A DNA stretch of 19,993 nt from Christensenella sp. UBA6406. GTDB lineage: Bacteria; Bacillota; Clostridia; Christensenellales; UBA1242. Made by a program: the position numbers and the translations under genes. This document shows, one piece after another, positions 16,493-19,993 of the stretch. Below the pieces are notes generated by a model. It ran no database searches and was not told the origin of the DNA. It worked only from the letters and a program-made list of their open reading frames with translations. Every line of letters starts with the position of its first letter. The stretch's first letter is position 1. The DNA lies in the NCBI GenBank assembly GCA_002438625.1, contig DJPS01000026.1, positions 582 through 20,574 of the forward strand, given 5' to 3'.

Positions 16493-17827
16493 ATGCAAAG
16501 CGTTTTTGATTGTATTAAGAAAAACAATTTAATTAGAAGTGGAGAAATAATTGGTGTTGCCGTAAGCGGTGGCAGTGATAGTATGGCATTATTGCACTTT
16601 TTAAATGCAAACAAGGAAAAACTTGATATTGAAGTTGTTGCCATCCATTTTGACCACGCAATAAGAGAAAATAGCATTAAAGATGCTCAATTTGTTGAAA
16701 ACTTCTGTAAAGACCACAGCATTAGACTTATGAAAACAAGAGTTAATGTTCCATCTTTTTGCGAGAAAAAAGGCACTTCTATTGAAATGGGTGCAAGAGA
16801 ACTTAGGTATAACTTTTTTGAAAAACTACTTGATAAAGGCATAGTTGATAAAATTGCACTTGCCCACCACATTTCAGACCAAGCGGAAACAATATTGATG
16901 CACTTATTTAGAGGCAGTGGCTTGCAAGGAGCAGAAGGAATGAGTTATTCTCGCGGTAAATTTATCCGCCCTATGCTAGACACAGAGAAAAAGGAAATAA
17001 TGCAATATATTGCAGATAATTTTATTGAATATGTTGATGATGAAACAAACTTTATGAACAACTACACAAGAAATTACATAAGAAATGAAATTATGCCAAA
17101 AATTAAAGAGCGATTCCCAAATGCTGAAAATGCACTTGTCGGCTTTGGCAAAAACTGCAAAGAAGATAGCGATTTTATTGAAAAACAACTATTCTTTGAT
17201 GGTGTTATGATTGAAAAGAATCTTGCCAAAATCCCCCTAACCTATTTCGTTTATGAAAGTTCAATAATAAATAGAATTATATTTAAAGCATTAAAAGAAC
17301 TTGGCATTTACAGTGATATTGAAAGAAAGCACATTGAAGCAATTAAAGATTTAGCAAAATATGCCGAAAATGGAAGCAAAATTGATTTGCCTAATAAGAT
17401 ATCAGTCCATAAAGAGTATGAATATATTACAATAGTTTCTAAACAAATGCTATCTAAAGGTGGCGAACGCGCATTTAAAGGTGGCAAATTAACTTTTGAA
17501 AACTTTGGCACAATTACAGTTAGCAGAACAACAGACTTGAATTTTGAAAACGCAACACACCTAATTGATGCAAAGAAAGTGCCAAAGAATTGCGTTTGGA
17601 GATATAGAAAAGATGGCGATGAATTTAGGCGTTTTGGCGGTGGTAAGAAGAAATTAAAATCTTACTTTATTGACCAAAAAGTGCCACAACGCTTGCGTGA
17701 CTACATCCCCGTTCTTGCCTCTGATAATCAAATTTTAGTTATTGCAGGTATGGAAATAAGTGATGATGTTAAACTAGACCCAGACACTAAATTTGCATAC
17801 GCAATTTCAATAGAAAAACAAGACTAA
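16493..17827 (+). CDS. tilS: tRNA(Ile)-lysidine synthase
   Basis: This 444-residue cytoplasmic enzyme uses ATP and lysine to convert C34 of the CAU-anticodon tRNA-Ile to lysidine, so that it reads AUA and is charged with isoleucine. The N-terminal PP-loop SGGSDS lies at 25-30. GARELRYNFFE (100-110) and AHHISDQAETILMHLFRGSG (124-143) are the conserved TilS motifs, and a RPML stretch follows. The C-terminal domain (about 350-440) has RYRKDGDEFRRFG and LRDYIPVL. Length suits the long TilS form. GAAAGGAT is the ribosome binding site for the chosen ATG. The enzyme is normally essential, particularly in an AT-rich genome where AUA is common. It follows glmS by 181 bases and ends convergent with the right-hand surface-protein gene. 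Confidence 0.95.
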   Translation: MQSVFDCIKKNNLIRSGEIIGVAVSGGSDSMALLHFLNANKEKLDIEVVAIHFDHAIRENSIKDAQFVENFCKDHSIRLMKTRVNVPSFCEKKGTSIEMGARELRYNFFEKLLDKGIVDKIALAHHISDQAETILMHLFRGSGLQGAEGMSYSRGKFIRPMLDTEKKEIMQYIADNFIEYVDDETNFMNNYTRNYIRNEIMPKIKERFPNAENALVGFGKNCKEDSDFIEKQLFFDGVMIEKNLAKIPLTYFVYESSIINRIIFKALKELGIYSDIERKHIEAIKDLAKYAENGSKIDLPNKISVHKEYEYITIVSKQMLSKGGERAFKGGKLTFENFGTITVSRTTDLNFENATHLIDAKKVPKNCVWRYRKDGDEFRRFGGGKKKLKSYFIDQKVPQRLRDYIPVLASDNQILVIAGMEISDDVKLDPDTKFAYAISIEKQD

Positions 17828-17924
17828 AAGTTTAATAAAATTGCTTTAATTAAATTTTTACACTTTTAATGTTTCTTAATTATACACCATCTATAATTAT
17901 TAAAAATAATTTAATGAACAGCAT

Positions 17925-17958
17925 AAAAAATCTATGACCACAAAATCATAGATTTTTT
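17925..17958. terminator. Bidirectional intrinsic terminator between tilS and the LRR gene
   Basis: AAAAAATCTATGA (17925-17937) pairs perfectly with TCATAGATTTTTT (17946-17958) around an eight-base loop, flanked by A on one side and T on the other. GCATAAAA and TTTTATGC extend the symmetry outward. It can end tilS on the plus strand and the repeat protein on the minus strand. Confidence 0.85.
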
Positions 17959-18040
17959 TATTTTATGCATTTAATTGTTATTTCTTATAAATGTAATTCA
18001 AATTTAAATATTGTTAAACCTGCAAACAAAATTAAGTATT

Positions 18041-19993
18041 TTAACTTCTTGTCCAAGTGCTTGAATTATAAGTAGACCTTAAATATTTCGCCGCAGTTGC
18101 TGCGTTACTTAAATTACTTGATGATAGAGATGTTACATTATCCCAAGTATCTGTAACTGTCCAACCACTTGTAGTTTTAAAAGTAGCACTTGCTAAATTT
18201 TCGCAACCCCAAAAAGCTTTTTCACCTATGCTAATTACACTACTTGGAATAGTTATGCTTGTTAAACCATTACAATACATAAATGCATCTTGCCCTATTG
18301 CTGTTACTGTAGATGGAATTGTTGAATTTTTACAACCAGCAATTAATTTATTCGTACTTGTTTCTATTATTGCATTACAACTATTTCTACTATCATAAAC
18401 TGAATTACTTGAACTCACAGTTATAGTTGTTAAACTATCACAATCTCTAAATGTACCACCACCCGTTCCTCCACCTACAGAGCCTATATAAGTTACACTC
18501 GCTGGGATATTTATCGATGTTATTCCACTACCTTGAAACGCTTCCATGTCTATTTTTGTTACAGTGCTTGGAATTATTGTATTTTTACAACCAGCAATTA
18601 ATGTGTTTGAACTTGTTTCTATTATTGCATTACAACTGTTTCTACTATCATACTTTGTATTACTAGAATTTACAACTATTGTAGCCAACTTAGCACAATA
18701 ACTAAAGACACCACTACCCATACTCGTTACACTACTTGGTATAGTTATGCTCGTTAATGACGTACAGTTTTCAAAGCAGTCATATCCAATAGTTTTTAGC
18801 GTGCTTGGCAAACTAACTCTACTTAGTGATGTGCAGTATTCAAAAACCGACGAATCAAGTTCCGTTACACCACTTGGTATAGTTATGCTAGTTAATGCTT
18901 TGCAATGACTAAAGCATCCGCTTCCAATAGTTTTTAGCGTGCTTGGCAAACTAACACTACTTAGTGATATGCAATCGACAAAAATAGATACATCAAGTTC
19001 CGTTACACCACTTGGTATAGTTATGCTCTTTAATGCCGTACAACCTTCAAAACACCAACGATAAATGGTTTTTAATGTGGTCGGCAAAGAAACTGTTTTT
19101 AGTGATGTACAGTCTTCAAAAGTACGATAATAAAGTATAGTTACACTGCTTGGTATAGTTATACTCTCTAACGCACTGCATCCACTAAAGCAACTTTCCC
19201 CAATAGATGTTACACTGCTCGGAATTGTTATACTCTCTAATTTACTACAATAATTAAAACAATAATCTCCTATAGATGCTATACTGTTTGGAACGGTAAC
19301 TGTTGTAATATTTTTATTTGAACTAAATGCACTGCTACCTAATGCTGTTACATTATACTCTTGTTCACTTACACCATAAAATGTTGTTGGAACTGTTGGA
19401 GTTGTGCCTGTACCTTTATATTTTGTTATGGTTGCTGTTAAAGTTGTGTCATCAAAAGTTAAGGTCCAATCACAATTTACAGTTAAAACGCCTGTTTCAT
19501 AGGTTATTGTGTAATTTGAATTTACTTCATTTGCTGAACTATCTACAATTATAGCATTAGATGCGGTTATTGTTCCGTTATCTGTTGTGCTACTTTGCTT
19601 TAAAGTTACACTTTGAACACTATGCCCACTTGCCAAATTATCCGCTGTTACCTGATTTGTACTTTTTGTTATAATTACACCGCCATTAACTGTTTGTGGT
19701 TTTGCGGTTATGGTTACTGCCCTTGTAGATATGCTAAACTGCCTTGTTTGTTTGCCTGTAAAGTTTCCACTTGCCGTAACTGTTAATGTGTATGTATTTG
19801 CATCTTTTCCAGTATTGTTTGTTACTGTGTATGTTGGAACATTTAGTGAGCCTATTACAACACTACTAACATTTTGTGTTTGCGTTGCACCATTATAGAT
19901 TAATGTATTTCCCAAATTTATTGTTGCACCTGCAATGTCTTTACGATTGATTGTATACGGTATATCTTTATATCCCTCATATGCACCTAAGCC
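18041..19993 (-). CDS. BspA-like leucine-rich-repeat surface protein, C-terminal part (5' end beyond window)
   Basis: The frame is open from the right edge to TAA at 18041, giving 650 residues; the true start is outside the window. A TTG at 19915 is only an internal codon. From the edge inward there is an Ig-like region, then an MBG/YDG-like domain (about window residues 88-172: VTITAKPQTVNGG, NYTITYETGVLTV), then LRR_5/BspA-type repeats from about 212 to 600. The 23-residue repeats read SLTSITIPSSVTSIGxxCFxxC. Two repeats are interrupted by a YDSRNSCNAIIE...LIAGCK insert common in this family. The protein ends with AAKYLRSTYNSSTWTRS, a tail seen in BspA-like proteins, with no LPxTG motif or membrane anchor. 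It is probably an exported adhesin or binding protein. Plus-strand frames within it are shadows. Confidence 0.9.
   Translation of the reverse strand, partial: GLGAYEGYKDIPYTINRKDIAGATINLGNTLIYNGATQTQNVSSVVIGSLNVPTYTVTNNTGKDANTYTLTVTASGNFTGKQTRQFSISTRAVTITAKPQTVNGGVIITKSTNQVTADNLASGHSVQSVTLKQSSTTDNGTITASNAIIVDSSANEVNSNYTITYETGVLTVNCDWTLTFDDTTLTATITKYKGTGTTPTVPTTFYGVSEQEYNVTALGSSAFSSNKNITTVTVPNSIASIGDYCFNYCSKLESITIPSSVTSIGESCFSGCSALESITIPSSVTILYYRTFEDCTSLKTVSLPTTLKTIYRWCFEGCTALKSITIPSGVTELDVSIFVDCISLSSVSLPSTLKTIGSGCFSHCKALTSITIPSGVTELDSSVFEYCTSLSRVSLPSTLKTIGYDCFENCTSLTSITIPSSVTSMGSGVFSYCAKLATIVVNSSNTKYDSRNSCNAIIETSSNTLIAGCKNTIIPSTVTKIDMEAFQGSGITSINIPASVTYIGSVGGGTGGGTFRDCDSLTTITVSSSNSVYDSRNSCNAIIETSTNKLIAGCKNSTIPSTVTAIGQDAFMYCNGLTSITIPSSVISIGEKAFWGCENLASATFKTTSGWTVTDTWDNVTSLSSSNLSNAATAAKYLRSTYNSSTWTRS
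18336..18690 (-). repeat. Two copies of an LRR-insert segment, 255 bases apart
   Basis: Near-identical stretches begin at 18336 and 18591 and run about 95 bases each. They encode the YDSRNSCNAIIETS...LIAGCKN insert. The 255-base offset equals 85 codons and so keeps the frame. The segment is a protein-level module duplicated within the gene. Confidence 0.7.
18729..19280 (-). repeat. In-frame 138-base higher-order repeats (pairs of 69-base LRR units)
   Basis: ACACnnCTTGGTATAGTTAT recurs at 18729, 18867, 19005 and 19143, exactly 138 bases apart. The intervening 69-base unit (CCAATAGTTTTTAGCGTGCT) recurs at 18786 and 18924, with a diverged copy near 19062. Two LRR types (SITIPSGVTELD and SVSLPSTLKTIG) therefore alternate. 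High nucleotide identity between neighbouring copies suggests recent duplication or gene conversion. Confidence 0.8.

Noticed and set aside
16493..17827. Minus-strand frames of 61-78 codons inside and just upstream of tilS
   Set aside because: They are antisense shadows lacking ribosome binding sites; tilS has clear motifs on the plus strand.
18336..19280. CRISPR-like array or tandem satellite at the right end
   Set aside because: The spacing is a multiple of three, the repeats are in frame and encode LRR units, and there are no unique spacers between identical short repeats.
18041..19915. Treating the TTG at 19915 as the start of the right-hand LRR protein
   Set aside because: The same frame is open to the right edge and encodes domain-like sequence before it, so the start lies outside the window.

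Overview
The window is AT-rich, low-GC Gram-positive (Bacillota) chromosome. G+C looks like roughly 30% by eye and was not computed. Evidence for the lineage is the lipoteichoic-acid-synthase-type enzyme, a SipW-type signal peptide, AGGAGG-type ribosome binding sites and TGA used as a stop. The very large leucine-rich-repeat surface proteins and Asn/Lys-rich linkers fit an uncultured gut Clostridia lineage, but that placement is inference. No mobile element, tRNA, rRNA or CRISPR array was seen.

Layout. (1) Bases 1-5807, minus strand: the first 1,935 codons of a giant secreted protein that runs off the left edge. It has a TasA/camelysin-like N-terminus, then InlB-type B repeats, then BspA-like leucine-rich repeats. 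No in-frame stop was found. (2) Bases 5808-6639: an 832-base gap with no convincing protein gene. It appears to hold two short convergent transcription units: a minus-strand RNA of about 190 nt with a near-consensus extended -10 promoter, a nested hairpin structure and an intrinsic terminator, and a shorter plus-strand unit. (3) Bases 6640-11229, minus strand: a lipid and teichoic-acid cluster in the order diacylglycerol-kinase-like enzyme, LtaS-like phosphoglycerol transferase, small unknown membrane protein, PAP2 phosphatase. (4) Bases 11391-14291, minus strand: a small Ser/Thr/Arg-tailed membrane protein with its own promoter and terminator, an RluA/RluD-family pseudouridine synthase, and a CPBP (CAAX-type) membrane protease. 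(5) Bases 14440-17827, plus strand: glmS and tilS, the latter with its own strong promoter. (6) Bases 18041-19993, minus strand: the C-terminal part of a second BspA-like leucine-rich-repeat surface protein, entering from the right edge and ending at a bidirectional terminator shared with tilS.

How the parts relate. LtaS-type enzymes release diacylglycerol each time they add glycerol phosphate to the polymer. A YegS/DgkB-type kinase can return that lipid to phosphatidic acid, and a PAP2 enzyme dephosphorylates lipid phosphates or undecaprenyl pyrophosphate, so the cluster reads as polymer synthesis plus lipid-carrier recycling. GlmS supplies glucosamine-6-phosphate for the same envelope. The two repeat proteins are the accessory, fast-evolving part. 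The most unusual feature is the RNA-like pair in the gap upstream of the giant surface protein; the minus-strand RNA exposes a C-rich loop that could pair with Shine-Dalgarno sequences, including that of the giant gene.
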